Source: G963663775 sp963663775 (GTDB taxonomy: Bacteria > Bacillota > Clostridia > Oscillospirales > Butyricicoccaceae). Taken from it: 64,000 bases of DNA. The stretch is from assembly GCA_963663775.1 (NCBI GenBank), contig OY760624.1, positions 1,488,001 through 1,552,000 of the forward strand, given 5' to 3'. Below, one piece after another: positions 52,357-60,352 of this stretch (positions are counted from its first letter, which is position 1; the number at the start of each line of letters is the position of its first letter). The notes under the pieces were generated by a model. It saw only the letters and a program-made list of their open reading frames with translations, had not been told where the DNA came from and did not search any database. Made by a program: the position numbers and the translations under genes.

Positions 52357-53322
52357 ATGATTAAATTGACAGACCAAACGCTGCGTCATATCCAGACAAA
52401 GGACTGTGACACGGCAGTTTTGCAAGAATTTTATCATCTGCTTTTCCAGTGTGGTGCGGATTTTGTCGAGCTGGATGAAAAAACCGCTGAGCGGTTGGCA
52501 GATGACTTGGATTGGGAGCGCACGGTGCTGCATCTGCAAAATCCACGGGAGGTGTGCCAGCCGTTTGCACGCTGTGTGTGCCGTTTCACAGAATGGCAAA
52601 ACCATGCGCCGATGCTGTATGAAGTGCGTGTCAATGACGTGCGTGAAATCAATTTGCTGGGGCGATATGCGCATTTGAAACAGCTGCGCATTGTGGGATT
52701 GGGCGATTTGCTGCTGCACGATGCGGCACGCATGATGGAGCAGGTGCGGGACAAGCTGCCAAAAACCAAAATTGAGCTGTGTCCGACCAATGAATATGGC
52801 TGTGCAGGGGCGATTTTGAACGAATGGTTGTCCACAGGCAGCGGGATGGGTGTGACGAGCTTTTTGGGCACAGGTGGCACAGCACCGCTCGAGCAGTTGA
52901 TGATGTCGCTGCGCCTGGGGGCGAAGCGGCACAAACCCAAGCTGGATTTGTCGGGGCTGCCACGCCTGCGTACCTTATTCACCGAATTGACGGGCACACC
53001 TGTGCCCTCCCATCAGCCGGTGGTGGGCAGTGCAATTTTCGAGGTGGAATCTGGCGTGCATGTGGACGGCATTTTGAAAAATGCGGCACTGTATGAGCCG
53101 TTTCCGCCGGAAAGCGTGGGCATGGAGCGTAAAATCGTCATTGGCAAGCATTCCGGACAAAGCAGTCTGCGCCATCGCCTGCAGCAGCTGGGCTGTGCGG
53201 CAGACAAGGCAAATCTATCTCGTTTGCTGCAAGCGGTGCGCCAAAAGAGCGAAACGCTGCAGCGTGCCCTCACGGATACGGAATTGCTGGCATTGGCACA
53301 CGAGGTGGAGGATTTGGAATGA
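52357..53322 (+). CDS. nifV-omega: homocitrate synthase, omega subunit (C-terminal type)
   Basis: The product is 321 residues from ATG 52357; the GTG at 52348 lies in the ribosome binding site. The chain begins with a degenerate barrel (LTDQTLRHIQTKDCDTAVLQ) and ends in the leucine-binding-like and regulatory part of the family: SGLPRLRTLFTELTGTPVPS, HQPVVGSAIFEVESGVHVDG, ILKNAALYEPFPPESVGMER and VIGKHSGQSSLRHRLQQLG. The catalytic residues of the N-terminal barrel are absent. In C. pasteurianum NifV is likewise split into omega and alpha chains in this order. It overlaps nifV-alpha by four bases. Confidence 0.92.
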   Translation: MIKLTDQTLRHIQTKDCDTAVLQEFYHLLFQCGADFVELDEKTAERLADDLDWERTVLHLQNPREVCQPFARCVCRFTEWQNHAPMLYEVRVNDVREINLLGRYAHLKQLRIVGLGDLLLHDAARMMEQVRDKLPKTKIELCPTNEYGCAGAILNEWLSTGSGMGVTSFLGTGGTAPLEQLMMSLRLGAKRHKPKLDLSGLPRLRTLFTELTGTPVPSHQPVVGSAIFEVESGVHVDGILKNAALYEPFPPESVGMERKIVIGKHSGQSSLRHRLQQLGCAADKANLSRLLQAVRQKSETLQRALTDTELLALAHEVEDLE

Positions 53323-54128
53323 AGCGAACCGTTTATATCTCAGACACCACCCTGCGGGACGGGGAACAGCGTCCGGGCATTGTCTTTTCCAATGAACAGA
53401 AGCTGCAGCTGGCACTGCTGCTCGACCGTGCTGGCGTATCTCGCATTGATGCGGGCGTGCCTGCCATGGGGGATAACGAAGCCGAACTCATTCGCCAAAT
53501 CGTGCGGCGGCGGGTGCGGGCAAAGATTGCCACATGGAATCGCATGCGGGTGCGTGACATTGAACTGGCGATGTCCTGTCAGCCGGATATTATTCATATT
53601 TCGGCACCGATTTCCTATGTGCACATCTATACAAAACTGAAAAAGAACAAAAACTGGCTGCTGCGAGAGCTGGAAACCTGTGTGAAAACCGCACTGGACG
53701 GCGGATTCACGGTGACGGTGGGACTGGAGGACGCTTCCCGTGCGGACATCACCTTTGTGGCGGGCATTGCGGGGCGCATGGGCGAGCTGGGGGTTGCGGG
53801 GGTGCAGTTTTCGGACACGGTGGGCGTGCTGACGCCCATGCGCACCTATGAAAGCATGCAGGAAATGCTGCTGCGGGGCAGTCCGCCGATTAGCTTCCAT
53901 GGGCACAACGATTTGGGCTTTGCGGTTGCCAATGCGCTGGCGGCACTGCGTGGCGGGGCATCTGCCATTGAGTGCACCCTGCACGGCATTGGCGAACGGG
54001 CGGGCAACTGCGATTTGCGGGAACTGATTTGCGCCGCTACAGCGCAATATGAACTGCGTCCGACCTTGCACGATGTCAAGCTGCTCTATCGTGCGGCAGA
54101 GCAGTTTCTCCCCTTTGCAGATGCTTGA
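53319..54128 (+). CDS. nifV-alpha: homocitrate synthase, alpha subunit (catalytic barrel)
   Basis: The product is 269 residues, only the catalytic TIM barrel. VYISDTTLRDGEQRPGIVFS has the Arg-Asp pair, ISFHGHNDLGFAVANALAAL has the metal-binding His-x-His, and ECTLHGIGERAGNCDLRELI is the second signature. It condenses acetyl-CoA and 2-oxoglutarate to homocitrate, the organic ligand of FeMo-co. It needs the omega chain for the C-terminal part. The genes are coupled (GATGA-type overlap). Confidence 0.94.
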   Translation: MKRTVYISDTTLRDGEQRPGIVFSNEQKLQLALLLDRAGVSRIDAGVPAMGDNEAELIRQIVRRRVRAKIATWNRMRVRDIELAMSCQPDIIHISAPISYVHIYTKLKKNKNWLLRELETCVKTALDGGFTVTVGLEDASRADITFVAGIAGRMGELGVAGVQFSDTVGVLTPMRTYESMQEMLLRGSPPISFHGHNDLGFAVANALAALRGGASAIECTLHGIGERAGNCDLRELICAATAQYELRPTLHDVKLLYRAAEQFLPFADA

Positions 54129-54136
54129 CAAAGTTG

Positions 54137-54165
54137 TTGACAAATGTCTGAAACCGGTGTATCAT
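54137..54165 (+). promoter_or_regulatory. promoter upstream of modA
   Basis: TTGACA and TATCAT are 17 bases apart, a near-consensus sigma-A promoter. It starts nine bases after nifV-alpha. The transcript would begin near 54172. Confidence 0.75.
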
Positions 54166-54171
54166 ATCTAA

Positions 54172-54253
54172 CATAAACAAAATACACCATGCTTATTTAT
54201 ACACAATAACAAAGGCGTTATGCGAATGGATGATTTCGCATAACGCCTTTTTG
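54172..54253 (+). ncRNA. candidate short leader RNA or sRNA before modA
   Basis: A promoter and a strong terminator bound about 80 nt with no gene. It could be a free small RNA or the aborted leader of modABC. I see no molybdenum-cofactor riboswitch core in it. Confidence 0.4.
54211..54252 (+). terminator. strong terminator between the mod promoter and modA
   Basis: AAAGGCGTTATGCGAA pairs with TTTCGCATAACGCCTTT almost perfectly and is followed by TT. It lies 40 nt after the predicted start of transcription and 75 nt before modA. Confidence 0.85.
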
Positions 54254-54326
54254 TGCAGTTTTCTAAAATTGTGGCAAATCAGCAGGGGAAACAGAAATGG
54301 AAGAGAAAGACGGAGGTTGCATTTTT

Positions 54327-55190
54327 ATGACAAAGACAAAGCGTTTTGCTGCATGGGCGTGCAGCGCATTGCTCACCCTAGGCATGCTGGCAGGCTGCGG
54401 CAGCAGCACAGACACCACCGCACCGACGGAAGACACCACGGCGCAAACTGCGGCGGCGGAAAGCACAGAATCCGTCACGCTGACCGTGTTTGCGGCGGCT
54501 TCTCTGACCGAAACCCTGCAGGACATTGCCGAGCAGTACAAGGAAGTGGCACCAGATGTGGAAATTGTGTATAACTTCGATTCCTCCGGCACGCTGTCCA
54601 CGCAAATCCAATCCGGCGCAGACTGCGACCTGTTCCTGTCCGCAGGACAAAAGCAAATGAATGCCATCGATGTCACAGCCGAAGCCAACACCGACAAGCT
54701 GGACTTTATCCAAAGCGACACCCGTGTGGATTTTTTGAGCAACAGCGTGGTGCTGATTGTGCCGAAGGATTCCGACAAGGGCATCACCTCCTTTGAAGAT
54801 GTGGGCACGGACAAGGTGTCGTTGATTGCACTGGGCAATGCGGATGTGCCGGCAGGACAATATGCCGAGCAGGTATTCACCAGCCTAAACCTGTGGGACG
54901 CATTACAGGCAGACCAAAAAATCACCTATGCCACCAATGTAAAAGAAGTGCTGACACAGGTGGCGCAGGCGGCGGCAGACTGCGGCGTGGTCTATGCCAC
55001 TGATGCGGCGGTAAACGAGGATGTGGCAGTGGCTGCGGCAGCACCCGAGGGCAGCCATAAACCGATTGTTTATCCGGCGGCAGTGCTCAAGAATGCGGCA
55101 CATCCGGACGAGGCAAAGGCATTTTTGGACTATTTGCAGTCAGATGCCTGTAAAGATGTCTTTACAGCGGTTGGATTCACTGTTTTATAG
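54327..55190 (+). CDS. modA: molybdate ABC transporter substrate-binding lipoprotein
   Basis: The product is 287 residues from ATG 54327, with GGAGG ten bases upstream. The lipobox is LAGC (Cys 24), followed by a Thr/Ala-rich linker. The ModA core is LTVFAAASLTETLQDIAEQY, YNFDSSGTLSTQIQSGADCD, FLSAGQKQMNAID, the anion-site region VLIVPKDSDKGITSFED, and AVLKNAAHPDEAKAFLDYLQ. It captures molybdate outside the membrane for ModBC. Position after nifV supports supply of molybdenum to FeMo-co. Confidence 0.95.
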   Translation: MTKTKRFAAWACSALLTLGMLAGCGSSTDTTAPTEDTTAQTAAAESTESVTLTVFAAASLTETLQDIAEQYKEVAPDVEIVYNFDSSGTLSTQIQSGADCDLFLSAGQKQMNAIDVTAEANTDKLDFIQSDTRVDFLSNSVVLIVPKDSDKGITSFEDVGTDKVSLIALGNADVPAGQYAEQVFTSLNLWDALQADQKITYATNVKEVLTQVAQAAADCGVVYATDAAVNEDVAVAAAAPEGSHKPIVYPAAVLKNAAHPDEAKAFLDYLQSDACKDVFTAVGFTVL

Positions 55191-55207
55191 CCGATAACAG
55201 CGTACAA

Positions 55208-55235
55208 AGGCGGCACGGGAGGGGTCAACGTGCCG
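55208..55235 (+). other. stem-loop between modA and modB
   Basis: GGCGGCACG pairs with CGTGCCGCC around ten bases; ATTTGTGCATTTTT follows. Such hairpins often raise the ratio of binding protein to permease by partial termination or 3' protection. Confidence 0.65.
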
Positions 55236-55269
55236 CCATTTGTGCATTTTTAGGAGAGGAGGAAAAAGC

Positions 55270-55938
55270 ATGGATTGGTTTCCATTGTTCAATTCGCTGC
55301 GCATTGCATTTTTTTCCACCATACTGACCTTTTTCAGCGGCATTTTTGCGGCATATTATATTGTAAGACTGCCGCGGATGGCAAAGGGCATTTTGGACTG
55401 TGTGCTGACCATGCCGCTTGTCCTGCCGCCGACCGTTATCGGATTTTTTCTGCTCCAGTGCTTCAGCCCCAACAGTGCCTTCGGTGCGATGCTGTATGCC
55501 TACAGCGGGCAAAAAATCCTCATGACTTGGTATGCGGCGATTGCGGCAACCACTGTGATGACCTTTCCGCTGATGTATCGCACGGTGCGGGGTGCATTTG
55601 AAGCCCTCGACCCGTCGCTGATTTTTGCGGCAAAAACCTTGGGACTGCCCAATGTTTATATTTTCTGGCGCATCATTCTGCCCAACTGCAAGCAGGGGCT
55701 GATGGCAGGCATGATTTTGGCATTTGCTCGGGGCTTGGGCGAATATGGCGCAACCAGCATGGTGTCCGGCTACACACCGGGGCGCACGGCAACCATCTCC
55801 ACCACGGTGTATCAGCTGTGGCGGGAGGGCAACGAAGTGCTTGCCTATCAGTGGGTGGGGGTCAACCTGCTGCTGTCGTTTATCATGCTTGCGTTTATCA
55901 ACAATATGGAGAAAAAAGCGCACGCAGCCAAGCGGTGA
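55270..55938 (+). CDS. modB: molybdate ABC transporter permease
   Basis: The product is 222 residues from ATG 55270, with GGAGAGGAGG upstream. Five hydrophobic segments are visible. The EAA loop that contacts ModC is FEALDPSLIFAAKTLGLPNV with a following WRIILPNCKQGLMAGMI. LVLPPTVIGFFLL and FARGLGEYGATSMVSG are typical of ModB. It forms the homodimeric channel and is 25 bp from modC. Confidence 0.95.
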   Translation: MDWFPLFNSLRIAFFSTILTFFSGIFAAYYIVRLPRMAKGILDCVLTMPLVLPPTVIGFFLLQCFSPNSAFGAMLYAYSGQKILMTWYAAIAATTVMTFPLMYRTVRGAFEALDPSLIFAAKTLGLPNVYIFWRIILPNCKQGLMAGMILAFARGLGEYGATSMVSGYTPGRTATISTTVYQLWREGNEVLAYQWVGVNLLLSFIMLAFINNMEKKAHAAKR

Positions 55939-55963
55939 GCCAAACGAAGGGAGGTGCAGGCAG

Positions 55964-57013
55964 ATGTCGCTTTCTATGGATGTGACCAAGGATTTTGGGG
56001 AATTTCAGATGCACATACAGCTGGAAACCAATGGCGGCGTGACGGGTTTGCTGGGTGGTTCGGGCAGCGGCAAGTCGATGACGCTCAAGTGCGTGGCGGG
56101 GATTGTCACACCTGATGCAGGGCAGATTGTTTTGAACGGCGAAACGCTGTTTGATTCCCAAAAGGGCATCAATTTACCGCCGCAAAAACGGCATGTCGGC
56201 TATTTGTTTCAGAATTATGCCTTGTTTCCCAATATGACGGTGCGGCAAAATCTGCTGGCGGGTGCCAGACGGCATGAAAACCGTGCGGAGGCGGAGCGGC
56301 GCATGCAAATTGGCATGGGGCAGTTCGCCTTGGAGGGGTTGGAGGAGCGTTTGCCCAGCCAGCTTTCCGGCGGACAGCAGCAGCGGGTGGCATTGCTGCG
56401 GATGCTCATCTCAAATCCACGGATTTTGATGCTGGATGAACCGTTTTCCGCATTGGACAGCTATCTGCGCTGGCAATTGGAGCGTACCATTGCGCAGGTA
56501 ACGGCAGAATTTGACGGCACAACGTTGTTTGTTTCCCATGACCGTGATGAGGTGTATCGATTGTGTGACCACATCGCCATCATAGAAGCGGGGCGGGTGG
56601 AGCAGGCGGCAACACGAAATGAAGTGTTTGATACGCCCAAAACCCTTGCCGCCGCCATGCTGACGGGCTGCAAGAACATTGAGAAAATCGGCAGACGGGA
56701 AGCGGACGGCACGGTGTATCTGCCGGCATGGAATTTGACCTTGCGTGCCGAGGGGGCAGAGGGTGCGGCGGCGCAGGCGGTCGGCATTCGGTCGCATGCG
56801 TTCGACTTCACAACGCAGACGGGGGAAAACACCTTTGCCTGTGTGCTGGAGGAGCGCATCGAAAGCCCATTTTCCGAGATTTTGATGGTGCGTCCGCAGG
56901 GGGCATCGGCATTGCTGCGTTGGGAAATCGACAAGCCACGTGCGCCAAGGCTTGCGGTGGGAGAATCGCTGCGGCTAGGGATTGCACCGCAGCAGGTGGT
57001 GCCATTGTGTTAA
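55964..57013 (+). CDS. modC: molybdate ABC transporter ATP-binding protein
   Basis: The product is 349 residues from ATG 55964, with GGGAGG upstream. The ATPase has GLLGGSGSGKSMTLKCVAGI (Walker A), YALFPNMTVRQNLLAG (Q loop), LSGGQQQRVALLRML (signature), ILMLDEPFSALDSYL (Walker B) and LFVSHDRDEVYRLCDHIAII (switch His). The C-terminal part (about 230-349) includes one TOBE/MOP-like segment (LRAEGAEGAAAQAVGIRSHA) that may bind molybdate for transinhibition. It energises uptake through ModB. Confidence 0.95.
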   Translation: MSLSMDVTKDFGEFQMHIQLETNGGVTGLLGGSGSGKSMTLKCVAGIVTPDAGQIVLNGETLFDSQKGINLPPQKRHVGYLFQNYALFPNMTVRQNLLAGARRHENRAEAERRMQIGMGQFALEGLEERLPSQLSGGQQQRVALLRMLISNPRILMLDEPFSALDSYLRWQLERTIAQVTAEFDGTTLFVSHDRDEVYRLCDHIAIIEAGRVEQAATRNEVFDTPKTLAAAMLTGCKNIEKIGRREADGTVYLPAWNLTLRAEGAEGAAAQAVGIRSHAFDFTTQTGENTFACVLEERIESPFSEILMVRPQGASALLRWEIDKPRAPRLAVGESLRLGIAPQQVVPLC

Positions 57014-57099
57014 ACTGCGGCAAAATAGTTGCTGTTTTTCGTGATTTGAAAGAGAACAGCTGCAAAACAGGATGGAATCTCAAAACAACCCTGTTCGGC

Positions 57100-57128
57100 G
57101 TATTGACAAGCGGGGGTGTCCATGCTAT
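57100..57128 (+). promoter_or_regulatory. promoter of the YjbQ-family gene
   Basis: TTGACA (57100-57105) and TATCGT (57123-57128) are 17 bases apart. About 55 nt of leader follow before the ATG. Confidence 0.6.
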
Positions 57129-57187
57129 CGTTTAAGAAACGATTTCGGAGAGTTTCAACAAACAAGCAGAGAAGGAGAATGCAAAAC

Positions 57188-57640
57188 ATGGCAGTCTATA
57201 CGGAAACCAAGACCTACCACACCAAGGCACATATGGGCATGATTGACATCACGGAGGATTTTCAGCGTGCTTTGCAGGCGGCGTGCCAGGAGCATTCGAT
57301 TCGGGCGGGTATCGTCACGGGCTTTACCACAGGCGGTGTCGCAGGCTTGACCACGCTGGAATTTGAGCCGGGGATGGTATATCATGACCTCAAGGCGGCA
57401 ATGGATATTTTTTCTCCTTATACCGATGAAACCGGTCGGGTGATTCATTATCGCCACCATGACACGTGGAACGATGACAACGGCTCTTCCCATATCAAGG
57501 CTGCATTGCTTTCTCCGTTTATCACCATCCCATTTACAGACGGCAAATTGTGCATCGGTCCTTGGCAGAATCTGACCTTGGTGGAATGCGACACCCGTGA
57601 CCGCACCCGTCAGGTGGTGTTTCAGGTGATGGGGGAATAA
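57188..57640 (+). CDS. YjbQ-family (UPF0047) protein
   Basis: The product is 150 residues from ATG 57188, with GAAGGAGA upstream; an ATG at 57179 is too close to it. The family pattern is visible: DITEDFQRALQAACQEHSIR, AGIVTGFTTGGVAGLTTLEF, the histidine-rich VIHYRHHDTWNDDNGSSHIK, and GPWQNLTLVECDTRDRTRQV. The clustered His/Glu/Asp residues form a metal site in known structures. Members have been called secondary thiamine-phosphate synthases on genetic evidence; the natural role is unclear. It stands alone with its own promoter and terminator. Confidence 0.9.
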   Translation: MAVYTETKTYHTKAHMGMIDITEDFQRALQAACQEHSIRAGIVTGFTTGGVAGLTTLEFEPGMVYHDLKAAMDIFSPYTDETGRVIHYRHHDTWNDDNGSSHIKAALLSPFITIPFTDGKLCIGPWQNLTLVECDTRDRTRQVVFQVMGE

Positions 57641-57673
57641 AAGACTTCTATCTATATAGTAGTAAACTTTCGT

Positions 57674-57711
57674 CGAAAGCATCGTGCAGCACGGTGTTTT
57701 CGATTTTTTTT
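57674..57711 (+). terminator. terminator of the YjbQ-family gene
   Basis: CGAAAGCATCGTGC pairs with GCACGGTGTTTTCG, with G-T pairs, followed by ATTTTTTTT. Confidence 0.7.
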
Positions 57712-57886
57712 GCGGGGTATTACGGAAAACTGGAGAAAAAAGGAGTGTTTGGAAACCTTTTCTAGAAAAAAGATGCAGATTGTGGAAGCAAGATTGCAGT
57801 TGTGTTTCAAGTGGGCGGAAACCCTTGCAAGCGCAGGGAAAAATAGCGTATACTGGGTGCAATAACGAAATCTACGATTTAAAAAG

Positions 57887-60148
57887 ATGGGAATGGGATG
57901 GAAGTTGAAAAAGATTTTCTGTATGGTTTGCGCACTGTTGATGCTGGGCGTGTCTGCGGCCGCCGCAGACCTGTTTCCGATGTCTGTGACACAGCTGGAC
58001 GGCGAAACCCGTTGGGGCTATATGGACACGAGCGGCACACTGCAGGTGGGCACATTTTATGCTGCCGCACAGGTGTTTGAGGACTGCGGTCTAGCAGTGG
58101 TGCAGGATGTGCAGGGCAAAACCGGACTGATTGGCACCGATGGCAAGGTGGTGGTGAGCGCACGGGAAACCCCGCTTTCTGTGGACTTTTCCGCAGACAC
58201 GGCAGTGTTCCGCTATGCAGACCACAGCGTTTATTTTGCGCTGGACGGCACGGAAATCGGCAGTTATGCCGGTGCGGCAGGCTTCTTTTCAGCGGAGGGA
58301 CTGCTGCGTGCCCAGAAAAACGGCAAGTGGGGCTATGTGGATGCCGCAGGTGAATTTGTGATTCCGGCAATTTATCCGCAGGCAGGCGATTTTTCCGGCG
58401 GCTATGCGCTGGTACAAAAAACCGACGGCAGTTATGGCTTTATCAGCACAGGAGCGGCGTTTACAAAACTGCCGGCTTCGCCCGCAAGCTTTGCGGTGCA
58501 GGCGGATGATTTGGCGATTTTGCAGGAAAGCGGTAAAATGGCGCTGTATTCCCTCTCCCATCGGCGGCATTTGACACAGGCAGTGTATGACAGCATTGGT
58601 GATTTTGAAAACGGCGTGGCGGTTGTGCAGGAGGGCGAGGTGCTCGGGCTGCTGAGTGCTTCGGGCAAGGAATCCCTTGCGCCGCAGTATTATTATTTGG
58701 ATGCCATGGGCGAAGGGGCATATGCCATTCGGGATGCAGCGGGAGCCAGCATGGCAATCGACAGCAGCGGCGCACGTATCTATGCGATGGATGGCTATAC
58801 GGGCGGCTTTGCACCATTTCGGTTCGGGCTGTCCTGGCATGGCACAGCAGACGGCGGCATTGTCTTTTTCAGCGACAGCGGTGCCTATCGTGGGGCGATA
58901 GAGGCGGCCGACACGGCAGAAATTGTCGGGGCTGGCGTGGCAAAGGTGCAGACAGCGGGCGAAACACAATATATCCGCATCGCAGATGGCAAGGTGCTGT
59001 ACACGCCGAAGCGCAGCTATACCTTGGACAGCGGCATGACCATTTCGACCAATCGCTATGAAAAATATCTGGGAACGGCACAAGACGGCACAGAATACGG
59101 CTGGGATTTGCAGTATCCAGTGGTGTCGGGCATGGCAGATGAAGCCGTGCAGCAAACCATCAATGACACGATGGAAGGCTTTTTCTTAAACGGTCCTTCC
59201 GCTGTGGCACAGCGATTATCTTTGGTGGGGGATTATGGCGTTTCGTTCTGCGGACAGGTTATGGTGGTCAATGCGGATGCCATTTCTGGCTTGGGCGTGG
59301 GTGCGATGCCATGGAATGACAACATAATGGTGGATTTGCGCACGGGTGCGACCTATTCCGTGACGGAAGACCTGTTGACGAGCGATGCCGCACAAGTGCT
59401 GCAGCAGGTTTTGCCGCAGGAAAATCCATTCTATACCTATAGTGCACCGCTTGCCAAGCCAAACGGCATTGTGTATCACGTGGCACATGCGCAAACGGCA
59501 GAAACGGCAGCATATACAGACACGTATATGGTTTATTTCAGTGAACTTGGCGATGTCTTGCAGACAGACGGCGCATGCTATCAGGCGATGACGGATATCG
59601 CAGTCCAAGCCAAGACAGAAGCTTTTTCGGATGTGCCGACCAATTTTTGGGGGTATGCTGCGATTATGGCGGTCAGTCAGCAAGGTTGGATGACGGGCTA
59701 TCAGGGCAAATTTTACCCCGCTGCGACCATTTCTGCCTGTCAGGCGGTGGCATCGCTCAGCCGTGCGCTGTCCCTGCCGGACGGACGCATGGACGGCATC
59801 GACCCTGCGGCATGGTATGCAGGCAGTTACGGCGGTGCGTCTGAAGCAGGTCTGCTTCGTGGTCTGGAGTCGCTCAATCCGCTGACACCGCTGACCCGTG
59901 AGCAGACGATGCGTTTGATGGCGAATGTCTTGCGCAAAGGCGGCGGAGAGCTGCTGGACGATATGCAGATACAGACGGCTTTGCAAGGGTTCTCTGACCA
60001 AAATCAGCTGACTGCCGATTATCGGGAGGCGGCGGCGTACTGCGTGCAGGCAGGTGTCATACAAGGCACAAACGGGGCACTGCACCCCAAGGACACCTTA
60101 ACCCGTGCACAGTTTGCAGTGATTTTACGTCAATTGATTTCCGCTTAA
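57887..60148 (+). CDS. WG-repeat and SLH-domain surface protein
   Basis: The product is about 753 residues; ATG 57887 or a nearby TTG/ATG opens the signal peptide (LKKIFCMVCALLMLGVSAAA). Residues 30-350 hold WG/KWG-type beta repeats (RWGYMDTSGTLQVGTFYAAA, KWGYVDAAGEFVIPAIYPQA, LGLLSASGKESLAPQYYYLD). A middle region (about 370-570, YGWDLQYPVVSGMADEAVQQ, MVDLRTGATYSVTEDLLT) resembles DUF3298/RsiV-like domains. Three C-terminal SLH repeats follow (FSDVPTNFWGYAAIMAVSQQ, PAAWYAGSYGGASEAGLLRG, AGVIQGTNGALHPKDTLTRA), anchoring it to the wall. It may be a surface sensor or a scaffold. A terminator follows, separating it from the S-layer gene. Confidence 0.85.
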   Translation: MGMGWKLKKIFCMVCALLMLGVSAAAADLFPMSVTQLDGETRWGYMDTSGTLQVGTFYAAAQVFEDCGLAVVQDVQGKTGLIGTDGKVVVSARETPLSVDFSADTAVFRYADHSVYFALDGTEIGSYAGAAGFFSAEGLLRAQKNGKWGYVDAAGEFVIPAIYPQAGDFSGGYALVQKTDGSYGFISTGAAFTKLPASPASFAVQADDLAILQESGKMALYSLSHRRHLTQAVYDSIGDFENGVAVVQEGEVLGLLSASGKESLAPQYYYLDAMGEGAYAIRDAAGASMAIDSSGARIYAMDGYTGGFAPFRFGLSWHGTADGGIVFFSDSGAYRGAIEAADTAEIVGAGVAKVQTAGETQYIRIADGKVLYTPKRSYTLDSGMTISTNRYEKYLGTAQDGTEYGWDLQYPVVSGMADEAVQQTINDTMEGFFLNGPSAVAQRLSLVGDYGVSFCGQVMVVNADAISGLGVGAMPWNDNIMVDLRTGATYSVTEDLLTSDAAQVLQQVLPQENPFYTYSAPLAKPNGIVYHVAHAQTAETAAYTDTYMVYFSELGDVLQTDGACYQAMTDIAVQAKTEAFSDVPTNFWGYAAIMAVSQQGWMTGYQGKFYPAATISACQAVASLSRALSLPDGRMDGIDPAAWYAGSYGGASEAGLLRGLESLNPLTPLTREQTMRLMANVLRKGGGELLDDMQIQTALQGFSDQNQLTADYREAAAYCVQAGVIQGTNGALHPKDTLTRAQFAVILRQLISA

Positions 60149-60157
60149 AGTCATGCA

Positions 60158-60194
60158 AACCCGCTGCTGATTGCCCAAAAATCAGCAGCGGGTT
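60158..60194 (+). terminator. terminator after the WG/SLH gene
   Basis: AACCCGCTGCTGAT pairs with ATCAGCAGCGGGTT around nine bases; a weak T-rich tract follows. Confidence 0.75.
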
Positions 60195-60238
60195 GTGCAT
60201 TTTCGCAGGTTTGTGTACAAATGGTGTAGGGTTTGTGG

Positions 60239-60303
60239 TTATGTTACACCTATGTTACACAGGCGGAAAACCCCTTGACGGTGTCGGAAAAATCGGGTAA
60301 GAT
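60239..60303 (+). promoter_or_regulatory. S-layer gene promoter with tandem upstream repeats
   Basis: TTGACG (60275-60280) and TAAGAT (60298-60303) are 17 bases apart. Two copies of TATGTTACAC lie directly upstream (about 60239-60248 and 60251-60260), 12 bp apart, suited to an activator or UP-like element. Confidence 0.65.
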
Positions 60304-60352
60304 AAAGCGCATAAAGGGAAATTTCCCGAAATTAAAAGGAGGCAAAAATCCA

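Noticed and set aside
54166..54326. Molybdenum cofactor riboswitch before modA
   Set aside because: The leader is too short and lacks the multi-stem core; only a terminator hairpin is visible.
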